From: Chrysochromulina tobinii
Taxonomy: Eukaryota > Haptophyta > Prymnesiales > Chrysochromulinaceae
Reading direction: 5' to 3'
DNA: 37,195 bases
Assembly (NCBI GenBank): GCA_001275005.1
Contig: JWZX01003113.1
Coordinates: 1-37,195, forward strand
Below are positions 10,034 through 18,800 of the stretch, one piece after another. The notes below the pieces were generated by a model, which was given only the letters and a program-made list of their open reading frames with translations, had not been told where the DNA came from and searched no databases. A program made the translations under genes and the position numbers. Position 1 is the stretch's first letter. Each line of letters opens with the position of its first letter.

Positions 10034-11713
10034 CTAGTGCTTCTTCCCGATCGGGAACTTGGGCGGCGGCTTGGCGTACGGCATATAGTCCTCATTCTTC
10101 AAAAACGCCGTGAGGAAGGCAAGCGAGGCAGTCGGCTTGAACTCGGGCACCATGTGCCCCGCGCCTCGGATAGTCAGGAAGTCAAAGTTGTTTTCGTAGC
10201 GCGTCACGTAGCCACCCATTTGCTGCTTCCCGTCCACTGTCCAGGGCCGCCAGGCCTGGGTCTCCTTGAACCCAAGCGCCACCGTCCAGTTCTGCGACAC
10301 GAAGCTATTGATGCCTGGGTCTGCGGCGGTGAGACTCGAGCGCAAGCGCCGAGTGAGAGGTGCGGAGCGGCGACCGGGCGCGGGCCACACGCAAGAATCG
10401 AGCGCCGGCTGGAGGCAAAAGACGAGTGGCGTCGCGTCGTATCGGGCGCGTTCGAGCCTTGAACTCGTGCCGGTATCGCCGTTGTACACGACGACGCGCA
10501 TGCGCTTCTCGTTGACCACCTGCTGGTAGAACGGCATCAGGTTCTTCTCGGTCAGGCTGTAGTTGAACCCCACGCCATTGTCGGTCAGGAAGAAATACGC
10601 ATCGGGCGGCACGTTGAGAGCCTTCTTCACCGCGGAAGCGTTGAGCCGCGTGAGCATGGCATGCACGCCGCCGCACGGGTAGTCATTGAGTGCGCCGCCG
10701 AGGCCGCCGTCTTGGGGCGCGGTGCGAAGCGGAGGCACCGAGCTCCAGTACCGGCGCGAGCGCTGCGCTGCAAAGCCGGGCGCGGGGCTGATGTACGTGT
10801 CCGGGCTGCACTCGTCGTAGTACGCGTAGTCGAAGTAGCCGCCGATCGCGGTGTCCATGGACTTGACGAGGCTTTCACACTTTGGGTCGATGATGCCCGC
10901 CTTCAGCTGTTCGACGCCACACGTGTCCACGATCACATCATAGAGCTTGTCCGACACAGCGCCGTGGCCGTGGAAAAACTGCATGTGGAACCACGGCCCG
11001 TTATGGCCGGGCGCGTTGCCGCAGAGCACATCGGTCCCGGTGCACCCATCACCGATGAGCATGCCCCTGAGGTGCGCGGCGGTGGGCGAGGAGGTATCCT
11101 GCAGGATCTCGCGCGCGAGCATCGGGATGTAGACGCCAGCATACGACTCACCGGAGAGGTATAGGTCGTGCTGCGCGTACTCGGGGAAGGCCTTCATAAA
11201 GTTCTCGACGAACGTGTGCACCGAGCGCGCCGTGCGGAAGTCGTCCCAATCACCGCACGAATAGCCGTCGCCGCCTGGATTATTGTTGCAGTAAGAGTAG
11301 CCGACAGGGGGCGGCGCGTCGTAGATCAGAAGGCTCGCCACTTTTGTCCACGCTTGCGGGTTCTGGAATAGCGTAGGAATGCCAGTCGTGTTGTACTCCT
11401 TGGTTTGCATCGAGGCGTCGTAGAGCAGCAGCGGGCCGAGCTCGGTGAAGGCGCCAAATTCAGAGCCCGCTCCAGGCCCGCCATTCGACCAGATGAGCAG
11501 CGGATCCTTCGCAGGGTCGCCCTCGCTCTCCCAAAATGTGTAGTGCATGTGAAGCTTGTACACCGTCTCACCTTGCGGCGTCGCGTCGAGGTAGCCCGAG
11601 AACATGCGCGACGGGAGCTTACCACTCCAGCCCGGGAGGACCATGACCTCGTCCGTGGCCACGTAGGCAGAGGCAGTGCCGGCGAGCGTGACAAGAATGT
11701 ACCCCCTCCACAT
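10034..11713 (-). CDS. Serine carboxypeptidase (peptidase family S10)
   Basis: Exons 11713-10471 and 10320-10034 give 509 aa. A signal peptide (MWRGYILVTLAGTASA) sends the enzyme to the secretory/vacuolar route. S10 landmarks are the oxyanion segment SNGGPGAGSEF (NGGPG 77-81), nucleophile Ser190 in SGESYAGVYIP, catalytic Asp413 in VVYNGDT and catalytic His near residue 470 in RGAGHMVPEF. Family members remove C-terminal residues at acid pH. Without splicing, 50 extra residues would interrupt the conserved block between NGDT and DPGINSF; removing a 150-nt GC-AG intron restores it. The start ATG is at 11711-11713. Cys residues in YCNNNPGGDGYSCGDW and elsewhere fit disulfide-bonded secreted members. 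Confidence 0.92.
   Translation of the reverse strand: MWRGYILVTLAGTASAYVATDEVMVLPGWSGKLPSRMFSGYLDATPQGETVYKLHMHYTFWESEGDPAKDPLLIWSNGGPGAGSEFGAFTELGPLLLYDASMQTKEYNTTGIPTLFQNPQAWTKVASLLIYDAPPPVGYSYCNNNPGGDGYSCGDWDDFRTARSVHTFVENFMKAFPEYAQHDLYLSGESYAGVYIPMLAREILQDTSSPTAAHLRGMLIGDGCTGTDVLCGNAPGHNGPWFHMQFFHGHGAVSDKLYDVIVDTCGVEQLKAGIIDPKCESLVKSMDTAIGGYFDYAYYDECSPDTYISPAPGFAAQRSRRYWSSVPPLRTAPQDGGLGGALNDYPCGGVHAMLTRLNASAVKKALNVPPDAYFFLTDNGVGFNYSLTEKNLMPFYQQVVNEKRMRVVVYNGDTGTSSRLERARYDATPLVFCLQPALDSCVWPAPGRRSAPLTRRLRSSLTAADPGINSFVSQNWTVALGFKETQAWRPWTVDGKQQMGGYVTRYENNFDFLTIRGAGHMVPEFKPTASLAFLTAFLKNEDYMPYAKPPPKFPIGKKH
10321..10470 (-). other. In-frame GC-AG intron of the carboxypeptidase gene
   Basis: A 150-nt intron, in phase 1 and a multiple of three, with no stop in frame. 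The donor is ACCG|GCACGA and the acceptor GCCGCAG|AC. Joining gives YNGDTDPGINSFV, the conserved S10 sequence. It looks like coding sequence unless homology is consulted. Confidence 0.85.
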
Positions 11714-12278
11714 AAGGCCTGGCAGCGCCTATAATGCACCCAACCACATGAGTTGTTTCGTCAGAAAAGTTCCGCCTCTTGTCTCGCGCTTTCGTTCACG
11801 TTCACGTTAAATTGCAATCGCGAAAAGCAAGCATGCTTGCGTCAGGCAAGACGGTCCCGTGGAGACACACCGAGGAGGGCGCAGACTTCACACGACAGAC
11901 TTCAGACGGGTGTCGGTGTCGTGATTGGTGCAGAGGGGGATTGCGCGATTGGTGATTTCCCTTGGTGATTTCTGTTTCTGAACACGTTCCACAGTTTGAC
12001 TGAGTCGATGGACTCTCGAACGGTCATCGCGTCCGCTTGCGAGAGTGAGCTCACTCACTCACTCCGCTTGCGCGCTGCTAAAGATGCGTGTGAGGAAGTA
12101 AGGACGCGCGCGCATGCGGCTGCCGTTCTCTCTTAAATAGCTACCGCCCGCCCCCCGCCAATTCATGCCAAATGCCGCCCCGGTCCGCAAGGATGCGCCG
12201 GAAGAGAGATCTAAGCCGCTGTTCGTTCGTTATCTTCACAGCTAAATCATAGACACACGGATCTTCACACAAAAATGT
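11714..12278. promoter_or_regulatory. Divergent promoter region, carboxypeptidase / RAP-domain gene
   Basis: A 565-bp region between divergent starts. Visible elements are a perfect 14-bp palindrome GCAAGCATGCTTGC at 11827-11840, an 11-bp direct repeat TTGGTGATTTC at 11949-11959 and 11962-11972, an ACTC run near 12052-12063, a TTAAATAG TATA-like box near 12134, and ATCTTCACA twice (TTCACA at 12235-12240 and 12264-12269) just before the plus-strand start. Confidence 0.45.
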
Positions 12279-14699
12279 ATGAAGGCCTCTTTTGCGGCGG
12301 CACCTGGAGCGGCGACAGCTGCAACGTTGGCGTCAGATGCTGCTCCCGTGACATCCGTATGGCGCTGCGACATCTGCGAAGTCACCATCACCACGAGAGG
12401 CGACGGCCGTGCAGAGGCCTGTCATCTCGCTGGCAAGCCGCACCTGAAGAAGTTGCGAGCGCTCGGGCTCGCACCCAAGGCCGAGCCTCGTCAGCCCGCC
12501 GAGCAAACCTCCTCCGCCTCCGTGGACCCGTCGCTGCGCTGTGCGGATGCATCGACGAACAGCAAGTCGGTGCTCAACGAGCTGTGCCAGCAGCGCCAGT
12601 GGAAGCTGCGCTATGAGGTCGAATCGCAGCAAGGTCCGAACCACGCGCCTGAGTACACCATCCGGGTGGTCATCGAGCGCACTGGCCAGCCCGCCGAGCA
12701 CTTTGTGGGCACGGGCGCACCGAACAAGCGCATCGCCGAGGCGACGGCGGCTACGGAGGCTCTCCGGAGGCTGCTGCACGAGGGCATTTCTTACGAGCCG
12801 GAGAAGAACACCGGCAAGGGCGGCTCCGGGCACGCGAGCCGCGGCCACCTCCGCTGGAGCCTGGGGTGCGCGCAGCACCCGGACGACGTCTTCCGCGTGA
12901 TCAGCGCTGAGTTGCCAAGGGGCACTCTGCAGCCCGAGCACTACGCGTGCGCTTGGAATCGGCTGGCGAAGTTGTCTCGCGAGGCAGGCCGGCCGCTGCC
13001 CGCGAGCGACAACCGCGTGGCCTGCCTACTCCACGCCACGGTGCAACGGCTCACCGCTGCCGACGCGGCCGGCCTGCCCTCTGGCTCCTCGGTGCCAGTA
13101 CCGGTAGCGCTCCTCCCGTGGGGTGCCCGAGAGGTCGCGAACGTGGCGCACGGCGTGACCGTCGCCCTCGGCCTTCCACACGGCGGCGAGCGTGACGCGT
13201 CGGCGAGCTTCGGGCGCGCGGCCACGGCGCTCTTCGACACTTGTGTGCTGCGTGCGCTCGAGCTCATGCACACGATCAAGCCGCAGGAGCTGTCCAACTT
13301 CGCGTGGGCGCTCGGCAAGGCTGCCCACCACGCGCCTGCCTTTCTCGACGCCGCCGCGCGGATTGCGACTAGTTGGCTCGAGGCTGACTTCGCGGAGGCC
13401 GCGGCCAAGGCGGCCACCGAGGCGGTCACCGAGGCGGTCACCGAAGCAGCCGCGGTGCGGGAGCCGGTGCGAGCGGCGGCTGATGAGGCGCAATCGAAGC
13501 GGCGCAAGCTCGACATGCCAATGGCATCCGCCGCGCCCATCGCATCCGCCGCGCACGCAGCAACGCCGCCCTCAGCTGCGCCTACGACTCTGCCCGTTGT
13601 AGGCGGTCCCCGCATGGGCTGGCACGGCGCGCCCATCGTCGGTGGGCCCGGCGCGGCAGCGGCCGCCTCGGCTGCAGCCGAGGTGCTCGGGACGGCGCTG
13701 GGGCGCGGGCCAGGCGCTGCGACCAGCGCCGTCCCGAGCAGCGCCGTCGTGAGCACGAGTCAGAATCGGCCGCACAAGGAGGGGCACGAGGAGGGCCATG
13801 CAGCTCGGTACGAGCCGCGCGGTGTGCATGGCCACGCGCCTGTCGCCGCCACCGCCGCCGCCGCCACCACCGCCGCCACCACCGCCGCCGCCGCCGCCAG
13901 CGCCGCCGGCGAGGAGGAGGACCGCGAGGACCGCGAGGACGAGGAGGAGGACCGTTTGGGCGCGACTTTCCTGCCGCAGGAGCTCTCGAACTTGCTCTAC
14001 TCGTACGGGCGCGCCGCGCACGCGGCACCCTCGCTCTTTGCCGCCGCCGCCGCGCCCGTGTCGAGCGCGTGGCTCGCGGGGGAGCGCACTCTCGACGGCT
14101 GGTCCGTGCAGGACGTGGCCAACACCCTATGGGCGTGCGCCGCCGCAGACGCACGCCACGAGCACCTGGTGGCGGCGCTCGAGACGGCACTATGCACGCG
14201 GGGCTTCGCGCTGCAGCAGGCCCACTACACGCAGATCCAGCAATATCTCATTTGGTGGGAGATCGAGCTCGGTCGGCGCGCGCCTCTTGTGACGCCTGCT
14301 CTGCGCGAGCAATGCCGGCGTTGCCTCGCGGCGGGCGATGTCAAGAGCGGGCACAGGGTCTCGGCGCTCCAGCTCGCGGTCGGGCGCTGCCTCGAGCGGC
14401 TCGGCCTGATCTCCCAATCCGAGCTCACGACCGACGAAGGCTATTCGATCGACCTGGCGGTGCTCCGCGAGCGTGTGGCCATCGAGGTCGACGGCCCTTC
14501 GCACTTCACGCAGGTGGGCACGCCCAGTGGCGCCACCTTGCTGAAGCGGCGACAACTGCGCGCGACCGGCTGGAATGTCGTTGCCATCCCGTACTTTGAG
14601 TGGTACAGGCTCGACCGCAATGTGCAGCGCGAGGATGAGTATCTATGCCGCCTTCTCCAGCCCTACGCGTCGCGCCGCACCGAGGCAATTGGGCGCTGA
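12279..14699 (+). CDS. Zinc finger + dsRBD + helical-repeat RAP-domain RNA-binding protein
   Basis: An 806-aa protein. Residues 30-55 form a C2H2 finger of U1/matrin type (C30, C33, H49, H55), a class that often binds dsRNA. Residues 96-166 form a dsRBD (EYTIRVVIE and the terminal helix KRIAEATAATEALRRLL). Two related helical blocks, around PQELSNFAWALGKAAHHAP and PQELSNLLYSYGRAAHAAP, resemble the OPR/FAST-type repeats of organelle RNA-processing proteins. They are separated by an Ala-rich, GCC-repeat linker and an acidic patch. The C-terminus (about 720-780) is a RAP domain (DLAVLRERVAIEVDGPSHF, then LKRRQLRATGWNVVAIPYFEW). RAP proteins usually act in plastid or mitochondrial RNA maturation or translation; that role is inferred. 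The start is the only upstream in-frame ATG, although a better-placed out-of-frame ATG lies 4 nt earlier. Confidence 0.85.
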   Translation: MKASFAAAPGAATAATLASDAAPVTSVWRCDICEVTITTRGDGRAEACHLAGKPHLKKLRALGLAPKAEPRQPAEQTSSASVDPSLRCADASTNSKSVLNELCQQRQWKLRYEVESQQGPNHAPEYTIRVVIERTGQPAEHFVGTGAPNKRIAEATAATEALRRLLHEGISYEPEKNTGKGGSGHASRGHLRWSLGCAQHPDDVFRVISAELPRGTLQPEHYACAWNRLAKLSREAGRPLPASDNRVACLLHATVQRLTAADAAGLPSGSSVPVPVALLPWGAREVANVAHGVTVALGLPHGGERDASASFGRAATALFDTCVLRALELMHTIKPQELSNFAWALGKAAHHAPAFLDAAARIATSWLEADFAEAAAKAATEAVTEAVTEAAAVREPVRAAADEAQSKRRKLDMPMASAAPIASAAHAATPPSAAPTTLPVVGGPRMGWHGAPIVGGPGAAAAASAAAEVLGTALGRGPGAATSAVPSSAVVSTSQNRPHKEGHEEGHAARYEPRGVHGHAPVAATAAAATTAATTAAAAASAAGEEEDREDREDEEEDRLGATFLPQELSNLLYSYGRAAHAAPSLFAAAAAPVSSAWLAGERTLDGWSVQDVANTLWACAAADARHEHLVAALETALCTRGFALQQAHYTQIQQYLIWWEIELGRRAPLVTPALREQCRRCLAAGDVKSGHRVSALQLAVGRCLERLGLISQSELTTDEGYSIDLAVLRERVAIEVDGPSHFTQVGTPSGATLLKRRQLRATGWNVVAIPYFEWYRLDRNVQREDEYLCRLLQPYASRRTEAIGR

Positions 14700-14906
14700 G
14701 TTTGATCTAGGCACCCCTCTGGATACCCGTTTTCCACACTCCCAACTCCAGGTGTGAACCCATAGGCTCGTTCGTCCGGATCGTTATGCGTGCGGGCGCC
14801 ACCCAGATCGGCGCAGGGAGGGTACCCGCGCGCCGTCACTGGTGAGGCGACGTACTTGATCTGAGTTGTGTCGCGGCATACATGTGTCTTTCCCGTTACT
14901 TTCCCG

Positions 14907-15608
14907 TTATACATTTACGCTTGACGCCGCTGCTGCTGCCCTTAGCATCTCGACATCTTGGGGGGTTGGAGAGTCGCGCAGAACCTCAAGGCGATCCTCG
15001 TCCACAAAGTCGACCCTGCCGCCTTCTACGTGCAGGATGATGAGAGCGAGCATGCACTCTGCGCGGCAGAGCCGTGCGAGCGGATCGGAGGCCGCGCCGA
15101 TGCCAAAGCTCGGCGCGGCCTTGAACTTATTGATCCAAGGCGTCAATGTTACAATGGATTCGAGCAGCGTGGTGAGCGCCTCTTTTGCCTTCTCGATGCG
15201 AAGCAGGCGCTGGGTGAAGAGTGCCTGCTCCTCGGTAGTCAACGAGTAGTCGGGATCGGCCGCCCGTGCCTCTATCGCGGTGGCTGCGACCTCAACTGCA
15301 GGCGCACTGCCAGCCAGAAGCGACTGAACGGCATTGATGATCATCGGCTCAATGGGTGGGCGCGTTGGCCGGAACGGATCGATGGCGGCACAGCGTAAGT
15401 AGCGCGTGGCTCTTGCTGGCTGTGCAGCATGGGTATGCTGATAGGCGCATGGGTGCGGCAATCGCAGCGCAAGCACGCAATACATGAAGGCGAGCCACAT
15501 CTGGATGTGCTCGAAACGACGCTTAGAACTTGGAGAGGCGCCTCGTGAAGGGACGTCCCCGAACAGCGGCGCGGGGACTGGGCCGGCGCGTCGGAAAAGC
15601 GAAAACAT
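14907..15608 (-). CDS. Hypothetical protein
   Basis: A 233-aa protein of unknown function. The frame runs upstream to a TTG at 15818, but the first ATG is at 15606-15608 (MFSLFRRAGPVPAP). Residues 30-52 hold a hydrophobic segment (MWLAFMYCVLALRLP), perhaps a membrane anchor or part of a targeting region. Residues from about 90 on (MIINAVQSLLAGS) are rich in helix-forming residues and look like a compact all-helical domain: TEEQALFTQRLLRIEKAKEA, then LLESIVTLTPWINKF and LCRAECMLALIILHVEGG. The two halves differ in composition, so an unrecognised intron, or a start at the internal Met, is possible. It is convergent with the RAP-domain gene, and a long inverted repeat lies just upstream (15642-15672). 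Confidence 0.5.
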   Translation of the reverse strand: MFSLFRRAGPVPAPLFGDVPSRGASPSSKRRFEHIQMWLAFMYCVLALRLPHPCAYQHTHAAQPARATRYLRCAAIDPFRPTRPPIEPMIINAVQSLLAGSAPAVEVAATAIEARAADPDYSLTTEEQALFTQRLLRIEKAKEALTTLLESIVTLTPWINKFKAAPSFGIGAASDPLARLCRAECMLALIILHVEGGRVDFVDEDRLEVLRDSPTPQDVEMLRAAAAASSVNV

Positions 15609-15641
15609 AACGACCGGGAACTGAATCACGCATGTACATCT

Positions 15642-15672
15642 CACACATGATTGTCGACATGTCTCATGTGTG
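15642..15672. promoter_or_regulatory. Nested inverted repeat upstream of the hypothetical gene
   Basis: Nine-bp arms CACACATGA (15642-15650) and TCATGTGTG (15664-15672) enclose two overlapping 8-bp palindromes, TGTCGACA (15652-15659) and GACATGTC (15656-15663). It lies 33 bp upstream of the ATG at 15608. Confidence 0.5.
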
Positions 15673-15866
15673 TGACTGTGCTCTAAGCACGGCGTTATTA
15701 ATGCAGTATGGCAAGCATGGACCAGGGTCGGTGAAGTCGTGAAGTCCTGCGGCGCTGCCGCTGGGTCCGCGAGTCCGATACACGAGTAAGGCAGTAAAAT
15801 GAATTCAAAAAATTTCAAATCTATTGAAGAAAGGCGTGAGGAGAGCCACTGTGTTTCGCCGGCGCC

Positions 15867-18800
15867 TCACGAGATGACGCAGGCCTTGCTGCCGTCCGCG
15901 CGAGGCGCGCCACCCGCCGCCTTCCTCTGCAGCATCTCGTGCCTCAACCTTTGGATCTGCTTCTGGGCTTTGGACACGGAGGAGGCACCCTCGAGGTACG
16001 CGATGCGCTCCTTTGCAGCCTTGAGCTCGAGCTTGAGCTGATTGACCATCTTCTGTAAGGACTCCTTGTCGGCGCCCATCATCTCGAGCCCGCCCAGGAC
16101 CTCGCTCGGCAGCGTCCAGAGCGCGAGCGACGGCGCCAGGTCGAATCCGAGCGGCTCGGCCTTGAGCGCGAGGTCCTCGTACTGACGGTTACACTCGTCG
16201 ACCAAGAGCTTCTTGAGCTGTTCCACCTCGCTCTCATGATTCTTGATGATCGACTTGGTGTCGCCGCCGGACTCCTCGCGCAGATTCATCATCGCGAGGT
16301 TGACGGCCGCGTCACTCACCTCAAACTGCCCCATGTACACCTCCTGCAGCACCGAGGTCGCGCGATCGCGCGCCGCCTTCTCCTTCTCCGAGTACGAGCC
16401 GAAGCCCAAAATGTTCGTGCCCTTGGGCTCCAGCCGGAGGGTGAGAGTCTTGAGCAGCTGCAGCCCCTCCTCCAGCCCGAGACGCTCGATCTCCTGGATC
16501 TCGGCCTTGAGATCGACAAAGTACACCTGGCCTGCCTTCTCGGGCTCGTTCATGAGCGGCGGCAGCGCTGTCCATTCACACTCGACCTTCCACGGCTCCG
16601 CATCGCTCGCGCGCCCTTGCTTGGTGATCTTGAGCGGCGTCCACGGCGTGCCCGGCACTGCCTTGCCCTCGGCGTCGCGCCAGTTGCCCAACGAGACGCG
16701 CCCTACGTTGGCCACCTTGAAGTGCTTCTCGGTTTGCGCGATCGAAAAGTCGAGCACGTGGTGCGTCTCTTGCGAGATGGAGTGGCCCGCAGCAAGCGCG
16801 CCTGCGGGCAGCGTCTTCTTGTTCTTGTGCAGGTCCGGTGCAAAGGCGCACTGGTAGCCGCTCTCCGTCAGTCGCACATCGTGCGCGAGGAAGAACTCAA
16901 AGGTTTCGGGTGGGAGCTCCATCGAGATAGCCTCGGCCACGTCCGTCTCCTCGACGTCCTCGCTCTCGCCCCAGACCTCGAAGCAGATGGCGTCCTTGCA
17001 CAAATACGCGATGTGGAGCTCCTCAACCTTGGGCAGGGTGAACAGGTGCTTCTCGCTGAACTTGGGGTCGAACTTCTTACCCGAGCACGGCGGCGTGGTG
17101 CGCGTGCCCTCCTCAGCCTTGAACATGTACTCGACGCTCACGTTCTTGTTCGGGCAGTCCATCAGCCCCCGGCAGCTCTCGATTGTCATCTCAAAATCGA
17201 GCCGCTTGCCGAGCAAGCTGTTCGGATCGCTCGTCGGCGGCAGTGGGGACTTCATGTCCGGCTTCGTCGGCTTGAGGACCACTGACAGCTCCCCCTGCTT
17301 GACGCCCGCGTGGTTGTAGATGGGGACCCACTGTTTGCACGGGCAGCAGTAGGCCACCGGCGCGAGGTACAGGTACGCGAAACCGACGAGCTGCGGCTTG
17401 GGCGGCGACCAGAATGGATCCTCGGGGCTGTGGGTCGGGACCATCACGTGCTCAAGCATCCACTTCTGCCAAACGAGCCGCATGCGTCCGAGGCGGTCGA
17501 AGAAGGGCTCGGTGTCCCAATACCACTCGCGCTTCATGTCCGTACGCGGATTGTGCAGCGTCACCTTGATGAGGAGCTCGATCACCTTCTGAGTGAGCAG
17601 CTCCTCCACCGGCGAAAGCGGGTCTATCAGGTGCGATTGGGGTATGTGCGTCACGAGCTTCGCCTCATAACTCACGCACCTGCCAAGCTGCTTCGCCATC
17701 TGGTTGGCCTCCATCACCACTGGCATCACCTTCTTGAGCTGATCCTCGAGCGCGTACAGCTCGCGCTTGTACTCGTTCACGTGCGCCTTCGCCTTCGCGC
17801 TGAAGGATTCAATGGACGCCTTGCGCCGGTCCATCTGCTTGAGCTGCGATTGCTGCGAGGCGGAGCCTTTACCGCCCTTTGCGAGCTCTTGGCGTAACCG
17901 CTCGTTCTCGGCCGCAAACTTCTCCTCCATCGCCTTGAGCTGCGCATCGAGCTCCGCCTTCTTCTTGGCGACTTGCTCTTCCACCTTGAGGTCGACCGCC
18001 GTGCCGAGCGCTTGAGCGAGCTCCGTCTGCGCCAGATCCCAATCAATGATCTTGCTGGCCTTCTTGGCATTTGGGTCGAGCGGGTCGACGACGCGGAAGG
18101 CCTGCGAGTTGCCCAAGATCAGCCGATCGTCGTGCCTCAGCAGCGTCTCGTCGGCCTCGACCGGCTTGCCGTTGATGAACGAGATGCCAGCCCCCTTAAT
18201 GTAGCGTAACGGCGGCGAGAGCTCGCGGCCGAAGACGACCGTGCCGTGGCCACGCATCACGCCACCGCCGGAGATGGCAATCGACTGCGCCGGCTTGCCC
18301 TCGTCCTCGGGCGTGGTAATCATCGTCTGGCCCGGCTTGAGGTAGTAGACGAGCATCTCGGACATGGTTGGATCCTGGTTCAGATTGCGGAGCGACGGGG
18401 TCACCTTCATCTCCTTCTCGGTGATGCCCGTCAGGCCGAGAGATTGTAGCAGCATGGCACTCTCGGCCTCGCTCTGCGAGAGCTTTGAGTCGAACGATTG
18501 CGTCAACTCGCTCATTCGCTCTTGATTCTTCATCAGTGCCTGCGCGATCTGCATCTTCGCGCGCATCTCGGCGCTGCCCATGCTCCGAGCTCGTACCGTG
18601 AAACCGACGCCGCGCTTGGCCGCCGCCATCTGTGCCAGCCGCTCCTTCTGGTCGCCTCCCATGGCGCCCATAGCCCTCTCCATCGTCGCTTGCATCCCAC
18701 TCTCGTCGATGATACCCTCCTCGCGGTCACGCAGCAGCTGATCGAACTTCACCTCCGCGGCCACCTGCCCTTTGCGCAGGGCGTCAGTGTCGCCTCCCGC

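Noticed and set aside
9958-10095. In-frame ATG at 10095 as the start of the channel gene
   Set aside because: It would add 46 basic, non-conserved residues and overlap the end of the carboxypeptidase coding sequence; the ATG at 9957 is better placed.
13840-13930. GCC-rich run in the RAP gene as a separate regulatory element
   Set aside because: It is explained as an Ala-rich linker in frame within the coding sequence.
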